A DNA stretch of 64,000 bases, from the NCBI RefSeq assembly GCF_021347895.1, contig NC_067115.1:11432064-11496063 (forward strand). Reading direction: 5' to 3'. The translations under genes were made by a program, and so were the position numbers. The stretch comes from Acanthochromis polyacanthus. Lineage: Eukaryota; Chordata; Actinopteri; Pomacentridae. Below the pieces are notes generated by a model, which was given only the letters and a program-made list of their open reading frames with translations, was not told where the DNA came from and did no database searches. Below are positions 20,501-27,166 of the stretch, piece by piece (position 1 is the stretch's first letter; each line of letters begins with the position of its first letter).

Positions 20501-23057
20501 CCACTCTTACCTCATTAGAGAGAATACTGCCGTTAGATATGATGTCCGGCTGTTGGTCACTGTAACCCGTGACTATGGCGCCGCAGGGGTTGGTGTGATC
20601 CGTGTCAGTGCTGCGAGAGGGGCTGCACGGTTTGAGGAACATCAGATCCGTTTTGGCGGACTCCGGTGTCAGACACACCTGGTAGCAGTAGGAGTTCTGG
20701 TTCTGGTGGTGGTGGGAGCCGAAACCCCCTCCCACGCCGCCCACACCAGACTCCTCCACGGGCACTTGCCCCACGGGCCCCACTCCAGATGTAACGTTGG
20801 TGCTCTGAACTAACATGATGTCGGATTTGCTCAGCTTCTTCTGTTTGCGGCCGCGACCCTGCCTGCTGCAGCACGAGCCGCAGCACAGGCAGCAGTCACC
20901 GGCGAGCAGGCACGTGTACAGGTTGAGCTTCTTGTCCTTTTGGCAGCGCACAGCCAGCACGATCATGGCGAGGAGGAAGATGAAGGAAACGGAACCCAGG
21001 GCAATTATTAGAATGAGGGTGAGGTCAAGTGAGGTCTCCTTTGCCTTGGAGGCCGAGCCGCGATCCCCGCTGCGGCCTTCGATCACGCTGTCCACCAGTA
21101 TTACGCTCACACTCGCGGATGAGGAGAGAGGCGGCTGCCCGTGGTCCCTCACTTCGATCAGCAGGTCGTAGTAGCCCTGCGGGTCCCTCTTGGGAGAGAT
21201 CCTGCGGGCTGTCCTCAGCTCTCCAGTCCTCCAGTCCATACGGAACATCCCCATCTCGTTCCCCCGCAGGATGCTGTAGGACAGCCGTGCGTTCTCACCA
21301 TCATCCGCATCCATGGCTACGATGCGCGTCACCAGGTAGCCAGGCTCCGCAGAGCGCGGCAGGTGCTCTTTGGCTGTGCCATTTTTCCCGATAGGGGCTA
21401 TTACAGTAGGAGCGTTGTCATTTTGGTCAACTATGATCACATTTACAGTAGCATTAGAGAAGAGCTCAGCAGCACCCGAGTCTTTAGCCTGGACCATGAA
21501 GCTAAACTCCTTCAGCTGCTCGTAATCAAAAGAGCGCAGCGCGTAAAGGTAGCCAGTGTCTTGGTTTATGGACACATACGTGTCCACAGACATGCCCTGT
21601 ATGTCACACTCCAATATGGAGTAGGTAATAAGAGCATTCTGTCCGATATCAGGGTCCAAAGCACTCACAGCGTGAATGAAAGCACCGGGCACATTATTCT
21701 CAGTCACATACACATCATAAACAGCCTGCGTAAAACGGGGCGCATTGTCATTCTCATCGGAGACGTGCACTTTAATAGACTTGCTGGTAGCGAGTGAAGG
21801 CTGACCTTTGTCTTTGGCCACCACAGTGATGGTGTATGAGTCTGTGTTCTCTCTGTCCAGTGGTCCGTCTGTCACGATGGTGTAGTAGTTTTTAAAAGAC
21901 GATTTCAGCCTGAAAGGAACGTCTCCCAGAATCTCACAGCTCATTTGTCCATTCTCACCAGAGTCCCGGTCTGAGACGCTAAAAAGTGCGATCACGGTGC
22001 CCGGGGCGTCCTGCTCGCTCACAGATTCAGTCACAGTGCTGAAACCGATCTCCGGTGTGTTGTCGTTCACGTCCACGAGTTTGACCAGCACTTTGCAGTG
22101 CGCGGGGACCGCATTAGCCCCCATATCTTTCGCCTGAACGTAGATCTGGTGCGTGTTGCTCTCTTCATAGTCCACCTCACCAGCCACCTCTACCCTGCCC
22201 GTTCTGGCATCAATATTGAATAAGTCCTTTATCCGCGGGGTGTTGTGACTGCTGAAAGAATAAACTATTTCCCCGTTTTGTCCCTCGTCAACGTCCGTGG
22301 CGTTGAGCTGAATGACCAGAGTGCCCACGGGGGCGTTTTCCCGCAGGTTCACCGTGTACACAGACTGGTCAAAGGTGGGCGCGTTGTCATTAGAGTCCAG
22401 AACTTTAACGACCAGCAGAGCCGTACCGGTCCGCTGTGGGATGCCCCCGTCCACAGCCGTCAGCACATAGCGGTGCACCGCCTGCTGCTCTCTGTCCAGC
22501 GGCTTCTCCAGCACCAGCTCCGCGAACTTGTTCCCGTCGCTCTGTGTCTGCACGTCAAGGTAAAAATAGTTATTATTCGTTATGGCATATGTGCTGAGCG
22601 CGTTTGTGCCAACGTCCGGGTCGAAGGCGTTCTCCACCGGGAAACGCGTCCCGGGAATCGCGCTCTCCGATATTTCCACGGAAATGTCCGTCTCCGGAAA
22701 GCTGGGTGGATTGTCGTTGATATCCATCACCTCAATTTCCACGCGAAAGAGCTCCAGTGGGTTCTCCAGAAACACCTCCAGGTGCAATAGGCACGGGATG
22801 GTCTGCTTACAGATTTCTTCCCGGTCAATTTTCTCCTTCACCACGAGCGCACCGTTCTCCAGGTTCATCTCCAGATAAGGTGTCCGTGAACTAGGCACCG
22901 TCTGGAAGCGACGAGCAGAAAGTTTGGTAATGTCCAGCCCCAAATCCTCCGCAATATTCCCAACCACAGAGCCAGGCTCCTGCTCCTCTGGCACGGAGTA
23001 GTGTAGCTGAGAGACAGCTCCATCCAGGATGGAGAGCAGGAATATTAACCAAATCAT
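4691..23057 (-). CDS. pcdh10: Protocadherin-10 (delta-2 protocadherin), five coding exons
   Basis: The coding sequence joins 23057-20511, 19305-19247, 18709-18603, 7095-6712 and 4710-4691 on the minus strand: 3117 nt, 1038 residues plus stop, close to the roughly 1040 residues of mammalian PCDH10. All junctions have GT/AG ends and matching phases. Seen in order: signal peptide (1-17), six cadherin repeats (about 18-657) with linkers of DxNDN type at 112, 221, 329, 434 and 544, a membrane segment (about 678-703), a Cys-rich juxtamembrane stretch (716-730), two conserved delta-protocadherin tail motifs (about 880-896 and 912-930), FSTFGK (983-988), and the end RKRIC. The FSTFGK matches the WIRS consensus that binds the WAVE actin-regulatory complex. 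Family knowledge: homophilic calcium-dependent neuronal adhesion, axon and synapse development. Which teleost duplicate (a or b) this is cannot be told from the window. Confidence 0.95.
4711..6711 (-). other. pcdh10: pcdh10 intron 4
   Basis: About 2.0 kb between the exon 4 donor and the 20-nt last coding exon. It is AT-rich with short poly-A/poly-T runs. No other exon or recognisable repeat was seen, apart from the alternative coding end and poly(A) signals at its start. Confidence 0.85.
6176..6377 (-). promoter_or_regulatory. Candidate poly(A) signals for the alternative exon 4 end
   Basis: Minus-strand AATAAA occurs at 6377-6372 and at 6181-6176, downstream of the alternative stop at 6647. 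Such hexamers also occur by chance in AT-rich introns, so this is suggestive only. Confidence 0.35.
6647..7095 (-). CDS. pcdh10: Alternative longer exon 4 with its own stop codon
   Basis: Without splicing at the GTGAGT donor (6711), the frame runs on for 21 residues (CEYQYESSLGP, then YDFGLVQYRY) to a TAA at 6649-6647. The protein would be 1053 residues long and would end in a Tyr-rich tail instead of SRKRIC. AATAAA signals on the minus strand at 6377-6372 and 6181-6176 could serve this 3' end. The open frame could be chance, but the signal spacing (about 275 nt beyond the stop) makes an alternative terminal exon plausible. Confidence 0.5.
6712..7095 (-). CDS. pcdh10: pcdh10 coding exon 4, distal cytoplasmic tail
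   Basis: A 384-nt exon that completes Gly905 and reads ADLFSNCTEECKALGHSDR, CWMPSFVPSDGR and onward to TLPYKPTFL. The acceptor is a strong pyrimidine tract ending CTGCAG (above 7095). The donor is GTGAGT (6711-6706), phase 1. CTEECKALGHSDRCWMP (912-928) is the second conserved delta-protocadherin tail motif. FSTFGK (983-988) fits the WIRS consensus (hydrophobic-x-S/T-F-x-x). A His/Gln-rich run (about 996-1009) comes from CTG/CAT-like repeats and looks species-variable. Confidence 0.93.
9648..9890. repeat. Degenerate purine-rich minisatellite
   Basis: The motif CACAGAC/CACAGATGG recurs at about 9648, 9700, 9779 and 9831, each followed by a G/A-rich stretch; GAGACCTG also recurs. Spacing is near 52 with one longer unit, suggesting diverged tandem copies inside intron 3. 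Confidence 0.5.
10161..10220. repeat. Fragment of a dispersed teleost repeat
   Basis: CTTTATTTAACCAGGCAAG followed by an ATTAAGAGCA motif resembles a repeat met widely in fish genomes. The copy is too short to assign to a family. Confidence 0.45.
11268..11292. repeat. (CA)n microsatellite
   Basis: About twelve perfect CA units in intron 3. Confidence 0.95.
11532..11571. repeat. (CT)n-(CA)n compound microsatellite
   Basis: A CT run passing directly into a CA run. Confidence 0.9.
12736..12850 (+). mobile_element. Truncated V-SINE head and central domain
   Basis: GGTACCATGGTGCAGCGGCT begins a tRNA-like head, and GTGTGGAGTTTGCATGTTCT is the conserved V-SINE central-domain core. The copy decays after about 12850. 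Orientation is opposite to the elements at 0.02 and 55 kb. Confidence 0.65.
15300..16150. promoter_or_regulatory. Candidate conserved non-coding block in intron 3
   Basis: About 850 bases free of recognisable repeats, with CpG content above its surroundings. It includes AACCTAGCGGCTTAGTCAG, a TGATAATGATCATT patch and TTGATTTGAAATATTCC. It contains open frames but none with a recognisable protein. Function is inferred only from composition. Confidence 0.3.
16211..16290. repeat. TG/CA/TA-rich patch with perfect inverted repeat
   Basis: TATGTGTGTG (16211-16220) and CACACACATA (16230-16239) pair perfectly across nine bases. They are followed by a TA-rich run and a second GTGTGT stretch. Confidence 0.8.
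17550..18200. promoter_or_regulatory. Candidate conserved block near the 3' end of intron 3
   Basis: Non-repetitive sequence with TTAATAATGTCAAAC, CTTAATTACGACATTTT and similar TAAT-rich motifs. No repeats or coding signal were recognised. A splicing or enhancer role is a guess from composition. Confidence 0.25.
18536..18555. repeat. (GT)n microsatellite
   Basis: Short GT run 48 bases into intron 3 from the exon 3 donor. Confidence 0.9.
18603..18709 (-). CDS. pcdh10: pcdh10 coding exon 3, acidic conserved motif
   Basis: A 107-nt exon completing a Ser codon and reading SAFQEADIVSSKDSGHGD, EQGDSDHDATNRGHSA, then one base of Gly. The acceptor is CTCTTCTAG above 18709; the donor is GTGAGT (18602-18597). 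The Asp/Ser-rich KDSGHGDSEQGDSDHD segment (about residues 881-896) is one of the conserved cytoplasmic motifs of delta-protocadherins. Confidence 0.93.
18710..19246 (-). other. pcdh10: pcdh10 intron 2
   Basis: A 537-nt intron. The part next to exon 3 is purine-rich (about 18730-18860). The remainder, 18880-19130, is a non-repetitive stretch of mixed composition that looks constrained. Confidence 0.85.
19247..19305 (-). CDS. pcdh10: pcdh10 coding exon 2
   Basis: A 59-nt exon reading TKHQRAELSYLVDRPRRVN, then two bases of a Ser codon. The acceptor is a T-rich stretch ending CCAG (just above 19305) and the donor is GTAGTG (19246-19241). It joins exon 1 in phase 0 and exon 3 in phase 2. The peptide is essentially the same as the corresponding part of mammalian PCDH10, which makes this small exon secure although it is too short to stand out by itself. 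Confidence 0.93.
19306..20510 (-). other. pcdh10: pcdh10 intron 1
   Basis: A 1.2-kb intron with no repeat recognised beyond an A run at 19889-19903. The exon 1 donor is GTAAGA and the exon 2 acceptor ends TTTTTCCAG. Confidence 0.85.
20496..23057 (-). CDS. pcdh10: Possible short isoform by read-through of the exon 1 donor
   Basis: If the exon 1 donor is not used, the frame continues V-R-V-G and stops at TGA (20498-20496), giving 853 residues. The product would keep all six cadherin repeats, the membrane segment and about 145 residues of tail, but would lose the distal conserved motifs and FSTFGK. Short delta-protocadherin isoforms made this way are known in vertebrates. I see no AATAAA on the minus strand in the next 400 bases, so a 3' end for such a transcript is not supported by sequence alone. 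Confidence 0.4.
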   Translation of the reverse strand: MIWLIFLLSILDGAVSQLHYSVPEEQEPGSVVGNIAEDLGLDITKLSARRFQTVPSSRTPYLEMNLENGALVVKEKIDREEICKQTIPCLLHLEVFLENPLELFRVEIEVMDINDNPPSFPETDISVEISESAIPGTRFPVENAFDPDVGTNALSTYAITNNNYFYLDVQTQSDGNKFAELVLEKPLDREQQAVHRYVLTAVDGGIPQRTGTALLVVKVLDSNDNAPTFDQSVYTVNLRENAPVGTLVIQLNATDVDEGQNGEIVYSFSSHNTPRIKDLFNIDARTGRVEVAGEVDYEESNTHQIYVQAKDMGANAVPAHCKVLVKLVDVNDNTPEIGFSTVTESVSEQDAPGTVIALFSVSDRDSGENGQMSCEILGDVPFRLKSSFKNYYTIVTDGPLDRENTDSYTITVVAKDKGQPSLATSKSIKVHVSDENDNAPRFTQAVYDVYVTENNVPGAFIHAVSALDPDIGQNALITYSILECDIQGMSVDTYVSINQDTGYLYALRSFDYEQLKEFSFMVQAKDSGAAELFSNATVNVIIVDQNDNAPTVIAPIGKNGTAKEHLPRSAEPGYLVTRIVAMDADDGENARLSYSILRGNEMGMFRMDWRTGELRTARRISPKRDPQGYYDLLIEVRDHGQPPLSSSASVSVILVDSVIEGRSGDRGSASKAKETSLDLTLILIIALGSVSFIFLLAMIVLAVRCQKDKKLNLYTCLLAGDCCLCCGSCCSRQGRGRKQKKLSKSDIMLVQSTNVTSGVGPVGQVPVEESGVGGVGGGFGSHHHQNQNSYCYQVCLTPESAKTDLMFLKPCSPSRSTDTDHTNPCGAIVTGYSDQQPDIISNGSILSNEVRVG
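20511..23057 (-). CDS. pcdh10: pcdh10 coding exon 1: ectodomain, membrane segment, proximal tail
   Basis: This large exon encodes residues 1-849. The start at 23057 follows in-frame stop-containing sequence and opens directly with a hydrophobic signal peptide (MIWLIFLLSILDG, cleavage probably near Ser16-Gln17). EC1 opens with LHYSVPEEQ. The calcium-linker motifs DINDNPP, DSNDNAP, DVNDNTP, DENDNAP and DQNDNAP mark the ends of EC1 to EC5, and EC6 runs to about residue 657. Potential N-glycosylation sites are Asn252, Asn535 and Asn559. The membrane helix lies near residues 678-703 and is followed by RCQKDKK and a Cys cluster. One giant exon for the whole ectodomain is typical of non-clustered protocadherins. 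The exon ends in phase 0 after AATGAG at a GTAAGA donor (20509-20510). Confidence 0.95.
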
Positions 23058-24130
23058 CTCCTCTGCTTCTGTCCAAGTGCACTTGGAAGATGAAAAGAAA
23101 AGTGTTATTCCTTTTTCTTACAAGAAATGAGCATTTCCCATTTCCTCTGTCCGTAAAAAGGCAGTGAAATAAACAGCAACAAGGCTGTCCGACTCTGAAA
23201 TTCCTCTCCTCTTCCTCAGGTCAGTGGAACATTGTGTCGTTTCAGCTGTGAGAAGCACAGCCATTTGATCCGAGCTTCTCTGTTTTAATCAATTCTGCAC
23301 CGGTCTGTGAGTTTTGGCGTCAGCGCAAACATTGCAGGCTGGAGCCAGGACGCATAGCCAACACTCCCTGTGCACAGAACAGACTGCCCCTTCTTCACAG
23401 AAAAGTCACGAAACAAAATAGAAAAATCCACACGAGCAGAAACAGAAAGCAAAAAACAAAAACAAAAAACTCCTATTTACGCACGGCGTAAGTCAGCAAC
23501 AAATGCAACTTCTGATGAAATTAAAAAGCAAGCTGGCGAATAACAAGACTTTCTCTATATCTTTCTCTGTGAAGATGTAATCACTGCGCCTAAGCGCTCA
23601 AAGCGGATGATGTTCTCGGCTCGGCTTCTGTAAGGCGAGTGCGAGCAGCGGGGTTGGTTTTGCGCACAGCTCCTTTCCCCAGCAGCCAATGATATTCTCA
23701 AACACCGGCTGTAATGGCACCTGATTGGGGCTCCGCAACGCCAGCCAGAGCGCACATCGGACCCTCATAACAAAACCGGTTAAGTGCCGCTGTGCTCCTG
23801 TCTCTTCTTCTTCTCTCTCCTCCAGGCTCAGCCTCAGTTGTAGCAGGGGGGGAATTAAATGTTTTACACATCCAGTGAATTAAGAAAGTTGAAATATGCA
23901 GGGAGACAGTTGGCGCTGGTGGGGGCTGCGCGCAGAAAACATTGTAGAAATAGTAACATTTCTGCAGGAAAAGCTGCTATTTTCATTTATTGTGATCAGA
24001 ATAAGATTTATTTAGTTTTTTCTAATCTTTCCAATGCAACAAATGGCTCTCACTATGCTAAATACAGGGCCATGACCCTCACTAGCTCGCCCTTGACGCA
24101 ACTATTTCAACAGTTTGCTATTTAAGCGCT
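23058..24130 (-). promoter_or_regulatory. pcdh10: Probable 5' UTR and core promoter region of pcdh10
   Basis: Upstream of the start codon, CpG-containing sequence continues from exon 1 to about 23.8 kb. A minus-strand CCAAT core lies at 23728-23724 and another CCAAT lies on the plus strand at 23686-23690. No convincing TATA box was seen, in keeping with CpG-island promoters of this family. The transcription start was not located; position is inferred from distance to the ATG and base composition. Confidence 0.4.
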
Positions 24131-24255
24131 GCTCTGATACCAATGTATGAGTGAGTCAGAATGTACCAAGGATGCCCACAGCCAAAGACCACCATGTAAA
24201 ATGCCTGCGCAAGTAAAGGCAGCTAGTGACGCAATACCCCACAGTGCCATGGCCA

Positions 24256-24294
24256 TCCCCCCCTCCCCCTCCCCCCCTCCTCTCTCTCTCTCTG
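24256..24294. repeat. C/CT-rich low-complexity tract
   Basis: Runs of C with T interruptions followed by (CT)n, within the upstream flank of pcdh10. Confidence 0.8.
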
Positions 24295-24469
24295 AGATGC
24301 ACACCACAACTAGGGGGGAATTATTTTTTTGTGTGTGTTAAAAAGTAATATCACCAGTGCTGTGTGGCAGTGCGCATCAGTCTGATCCAAGGTTCCATCA
24401 AAGCAAGATCACACATGACTTACTTTATTTCAGTCAAATGAAGCGTTCTGCTTCAGTCCTACCGTGTTG

Positions 24470-24865
24470 CTAATAGCCTGAAGCCTATTAGTTCCCCCAT
24501 CTTCCCATTTCTAATCATTAACCCCCCTCACACGCTGGCCTTAACTGTAATGCAGTTGCGTCATGCGCTAATTCCATTCATAAAGCATAAATTAAGTATG
24601 CAAATGGAAATAGTTGCGAGGGAGACTCAAGTAGTAGCGGGGGTCTAACTACTACGCGCACCATTCGGGGAGGATGATGACAAAAAGATGAAAAAGAGCG
24701 TAATTGAGGCTAATTAGCATAAGTCTCTAATTCCAAATGTAATAGACGGAGCGCAACAATATCGGCCGTAATGCAAAACGACGTGGCCATTGTGCGCTGG
24801 ATTAAACAGCGAGTGATACGCGATTCTGCATCTCGCCATACAAGTCAGAAGAAACAAAGAGGAGA
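24470..24865. promoter_or_regulatory. Candidate conserved upstream enhancer of pcdh10
   Basis: A non-repetitive block about 1.5 kb upstream of the start codon with several developmental-type sites: the octamer ATGCAAAT (24598-24605), the palindrome GCTAATTAGC (24709-24718) and other TAAT cores. It lies between a CT-rich tract and a GAGCA repeat. Conservation is inferred from composition and site density, not aligned. Confidence 0.35.
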
Positions 24866-24939
24866 CGTTAGATGAATTTCCACCCATGTCTGAGCCGGAG
24901 CTGTGTGACTGAATCAAGCTGACACTGGAGTCGGATCTC

Positions 24940-24963
24940 AGAGCAGAGCAGAGCAGAGCAGAG
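24940..24963. repeat. Short (AGAGC)n tandem repeat
   Basis: Nearly five perfect copies of the pentamer AGAGC. Confidence 0.85.
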
Positions 24964-25129
24964 CTCACAGCGGCTCCCTCTCCTCGCTCTCTCTCGGTCC
25001 CTGTCAGGGTGTTACAGAGACCAACGTCGCCCCCTTGCGTCAACCCACTTTCTTTGAAAAATTCCCGCTGATGGAAATGGGGGAGAGACCCCCTGAGCAC
25101 TTTTTCCTCCTCACTCCATTTAAACATTC

Positions 25130-26331
25130 ACTTTCTATATTTTTCCCTCAGATGTGTGATGCTGACTTGTGTACATGGTGGTGATCCAAGAAAAAATCAC
25201 TATGAAAATGCAAATAAAGGTTCTGCATTCAAAAGATGAATCGATGCTTTTCTTGATTAAAAGCAGCGATATATCAATGAATGTACAGGTAAAAGTGCTG
25301 CATTGAAAAAGTGAGCAAGTGCCATATTAATATTATATCACTGTCTTATTGGATCAATATTTCTGACACAGTGTGCAGGTTTCTTTTATTTTATTTGCCT
25401 GTACAGATAAGATAAACTGATGTAGCTCAAGTAAAAGCATACAAGTAGAATGTCTGCATTTCAAAGTAAGAAAGTCATGTATGTATTATTATTATACTGG
25501 ATCAATATTTCTTTTCTGGCATGATATTCAGGTATATTCTTTTTTTTCCTTTCTTTTTTGCTTGCATAGATAATATAAAGGGATGTTTTTGTTGATCAAA
25601 AGCAGCAACATATCAGTGAACATACAGGTAAAAGATCTGCACTGAAACAGAAAGAGTCACTTTTTTCTTCTTTTTTTCTTCATTGTATCTCATCAATATT
25701 TCTGGTACAGGTTATTTTTATTATGGTTTGTTTTTTGTCTTTGCTTGTGCGGATTCGATGATTGTCTGATGCCACTTCAGGGAAGAGTCCCGTTACAGCA
25801 GCTAGATACAAATGAAGCAGCGTAAACATCAAGACCACAAATAGAGAAGTAGCATACTGCTAAAAAATAAAGATACATTAATGACTATGTGTACTACACT
25901 TATTTACCGATACAGATATTGTTAGATTGATGTGTATGGATATGGCATGATGGTTTATTTCCAGTCACTTCAAATATACACAATAACAGCTCTATATTTC
26001 TGCAGTCTCATTTGTGAAGTTATGGATAGAAAAGGACTAGTGTTACATTATGTTATTGCACTTTAAGAGCTTATTTTAAAACTACACATACTGCTGAGTG
26101 CCTTATCTATACCAGTGTGTACTTAAACATTAACGTCCAACATAAATGTAAACAAGTTGTATTGAAAGTACAGCATGTTTTCCAGATTGCAGTGGAGCAG
26201 TTTAGTAAATAGTTGAGTGAAATACATTTTCATTTTTTCAAAGCACAGTAGGCCTACATGTGCAGCTGAATTCTGCAAAAGCAGAATATTTTCATTATTC
26301 TGTCACGTCTCTGTTGTATATATTAGGTTTC
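25130..26331. other. Upstream flank, no gene seen
   Basis: AT-rich, no coding signal. Its first half is the degenerate tandem array described separately. Confidence 0.6.
25215..25740. repeat. Three-copy degenerate tandem repeat, period about 165-175 bp
   Basis: GATTAAAAGCAGCGATATATC (25255) matches GATCAAAAGCAGCAACATATC (25594). ACAGGTAAAAG followed by CTGCA occurs at about 25286 and 25625, with the related AAGTAAAAGCATACAAGTAG at about 25430. ATCAATATTTCT occurs at about 25353, 25500 and 25691. Order and spacing indicate three diverged units, resembling the AAGTAAAAGTA-type repeats common in fish. Confidence 0.6.
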
Positions 26332-26333
26332 AT

Positions 26334-27166
26334 TAAAGGGACACCGAGGAAGATTTTAGTGGAAATGTAGCGTTGCCTACATTTCCCGTGAGCCTCGGCG
26401 CGCACTGTCGCAAACTGTCGTAAACCAGCGAGCGAGCCTCAGGAAAGCCAGCAGAGTTGAAATCATTGTTGAACAATAACGTGTGTAAATGACTCCGCGG
26501 TCTAATGTTGTAAAACCGAGTTGTCAAAGCTGCTCCGAGCTACGGAGTTTACCGAACGTTAGCTCCGAGCTAACGTTACATTAGCCAATACCCACACAGT
26601 GTTTTTGCCACAAAGTTAGTCAACTAAACCAGTCACAGTCAAACTAATCCCATAGTCTACTAACCACACATCGCAAGCAACACACACACAAGACAAAATA
26701 ATTGTATCAAACTTACAAAGAGCTAAAGTTACGTACCTGTCTAGGAGAAGCACAGACAGCTCAGCGTCTGTTTTGATTCCTTTTTGCTCCCGGAATTCTC
26801 TCCACCTCTGAAATGCCTGTCCAAGATGAACTTTTCTTTTGTTTCGTTGTCGATCTGACAACCTTTTTGCTTGCAGACTTTGCTCCATTCGCTTTCTTTT
26901 GCGCTCCATGTGTGCCGTCCTCTCAACCAACTCTCCGCTCTGCTACTGCTAAAAACAACTAGCTCTGTTACGCTCCGTCAGTGCACGCGCACCGTATTTG
27001 CTGTAAATCGCTCCGTCTCTCACAGGAAATTCTAGACGAGTCGACAAAAAATTAATAAAATACAAATATTTACAAAAACAAAATGATTCATGAATCGAAA
27101 ATGGGGGCATTAATAAGTGTAAATAACGAAAATTCATCCACATTAATCTTCTTCAGTGCCCCTTTA
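26334..27166 (-). mobile_element. 833-bp inverted-repeat DNA transposon with an exon-like ORF
   Basis: The ends TAAAGGGACACCGAGGAAG (26334) and, inverted, TAAAGGGGCACTGAAGAAG (from 27166) agree at 19 of 22 positions. The element is flanked by AT on both sides; the ends can also be read as TTAA duplications, so the superfamily is open (AT duplications suggest an ISL2EU/PIF-type element, TTAA a Kolobok or piggyBac type). The interior has higher GC and CpG than its surroundings, a perfect 10-bp hairpin (AACGTTAGCT/AGCTAACGTT, 26555-26577) and a minus-strand ORF described separately. No transposase was recognised, so it is probably non-autonomous. Confidence 0.7.
26737..26930 (-). pseudogene. Exon-like ORF inside the transposon, ends at a splice donor
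   Basis: From an ATG at 26930 the frame reads 64 residues rich in Arg/Lys, including LGQAFQRWREFREQKGIKTD and AELSVLLLD. It then meets ACAG|GTACGT, a strong splice donor (exon end 26737). Unspliced, it would continue to a stop at 26616 with unrelated-looking sequence. The F-RWRE...DAE-LLLD pattern reminds me of N-terminal parts of transposon-encoded proteins in fish, but I cannot name the family. No downstream exon lies within the element, so it is probably a remnant first exon. Confidence 0.45.

Noticed and set aside
21141..21797. Long open frames on the plus strand opposite exon 1 (218, 181 and about 120 codons)
   Set aside because: They lie antisense to the high-GC cadherin exon, have no recognisable protein content and are explained as shadows of it.
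24117..24130. TATTTAAG as a TATA-like element upstream of pcdh10
   Set aside because: Weak match in either orientation and far from the start codon; CpG-type promoter more likely.
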